Of a stretch of DNA of 16,171 nucleotides, positions 15,723 through 16,171 are shown one piece after another. The stretch is from Pseudomonadota bacterium. GTDB lineage: Bacteria > Desulfobacterota > Desulfobaccia > Desulfobaccales > 0-14-0-80-60-11. The notes under the pieces are model-generated. The model ran no database searches and was not told where the DNA came from. It saw only the letters and a program-made list of their open reading frames with translations. The DNA lies in NCBI GenBank assembly GCA_018897875.1, contig JAHIKF010000258.1, positions 1 to 16,171 on the forward strand, written 5' to 3'. Position numbers and translations under genes: made by a program. Each line of letters begins with the position of its first letter. Position 1 is the first letter of the stretch.

Positions 15723-16171
15723 GGGGTTGATATATCTGAAACGCTTATTGCCTTAGCTCCGAAAAGGTAACGGTTTGAGTATTAAGACACGCAGTAATCA
15801 TCCGGTTAAACATTTGAGGTTCCCAGAAGCGACGGTTGAAACGGTAGCAAAATTCCGCCAGATAACGGGACAGATGCTTGTCACTGACACCATGATACAC
15901 TCCACGGATATTGCCTTTGACGTTGGCGATTAGGGTATGGACCCAGGGAAACAATCTGACCGCGTTTTTTCCCGAACCAGTCACGATAGGTACATGAAAG
16001 CTCGACTTAGAGTTCAAGACCCGATAGGCTTGCCAACCATCCGTGCGGGCTACCACCTCTGGTGCCAGGCAAGCCTGAGCCATTGCCTTAATCTCGTCGC
16101 CACTTACCCTGGACACCTGGCGCATAGCGGCAAACCGTGGTTTATCTCCCGGGGTTTCCACCGCCACCACG
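15723..16171 (-). mobile_element. IS1595-family insertion sequence, 3' part (other end outside window)
   Basis: The transposase gene (15745 onward) runs off the right edge. Its stop is 22 bases from the proposed terminal inverted repeat, which on the + strand starts GGGGTTGATATATCTG at 15723. I place the end there because IS1595-family ends often start with a G run, and because C10-protease homology begins immediately left of it. The 8 bases outside, TCCAGGTT (15715-15722), are the predicted target duplication; they should recur beyond the far end. The exact end cannot be proved without the other terminus. Confidence 0.6.
15745..16171 (-). CDS. IS1595-family (ISXO2-like) transposase, C-terminal part
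   Basis: 141 residues visible; the 5' end is outside the window. The segment HTLIANVKGNIRGVYHGVSD followed by KHLSRYLAEFCYRFNRRF is the typical C-terminal signature of ISXO2-like/IS1595 transposases, and VVARTDGWQAYRVL carries the second catalytic Asp. The family varies at the third catalytic position (E, N or H); here the N of LIANVKG seems to occupy it, suggesting a DDN-type enzyme. The first catalytic Asp and the N-terminal zinc-binding region are not in view. The visible frame is intact with no stop or frameshift, so the element may be recent. Confidence 0.88.
   Translation of the reverse strand, partial: VVAVETPGDKPRFAAMRQVSRVSGDEIKAMAQACLAPEVVARTDGWQAYRVLNSKSSFHVPIVTGSGKNAVRLFPWVHTLIANVKGNIRGVYHGVSDKHLSRYLAEFCYRFNRRFWEPQMFNRMITACLNTQTVTFSELRQ

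Overview
The window looks like a GC-rich bacterial chromosome segment, most plausibly from a Desulfobacterota-type (deltaproteobacterial) organism. The evidence is the company of genes: SBBP beta-propeller proteins, a very large YD/RHS protein, a C10-type secreted protease and a type III-A (Csm) CRISPR effector. The taxon is inference. Three blocks are visible.

Block 1 (1-about 4135, all + strand) is the replication end of a phage or phage-like mobile element. It holds the C-terminal part of a P4/D5-type helicase, a 285-bp gap packed with TGGAGGCA repeats in both orientations (an origin candidate), a zinc-finger/Toprim primase with a TTG start, a small unknown gene, a DUF1599 (nucleotide-modification-associated) protein, a Topo VI-A/Spo11-like protein with no B subunit in view, and the first 27 or so codons of a small Cys-rich phage protein.

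Block 2 (about 4131-6780, - strand) is a broken type III-A operon. Cas10/Csm1 keeps its GGDD cyclase palm but has lost the first half of its HD domain. Csm2 is intact. Csm3 has a good ribosome-binding site and about 13 codons before its frame runs into the mobile element. The truncated phage gene and truncated csm3 meet within a few bases around 4131-4138. If the element inserted here, the rest of csm3, csm4 and csm5 should lie left of position 1.

Block 3 (6781-16171) is a secreted-protein region. A 560-bp gap without a recognised gene precedes a + strand SBBP seven-repeat protein. Converging on it from the right are a mini-YD/fibronectin-III exported protein, a 1432-residue exported TPR-YD/RHS protein, the 3' part of a C10-family protease gene, and the 3' part of an IS1595-family insertion sequence that appears to have cut the protease gene. 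The SBBP protein and the protease remnant share a similar C-terminal tail (P, about six hydrophobic residues, final D).

In all, the window records two independent gene disruptions, csm3 by a phage-like element and a C10 protease by an IS, plus a third break at the 5' end of cas10. No CRISPR array, tRNA, rRNA or integrase gene was found.
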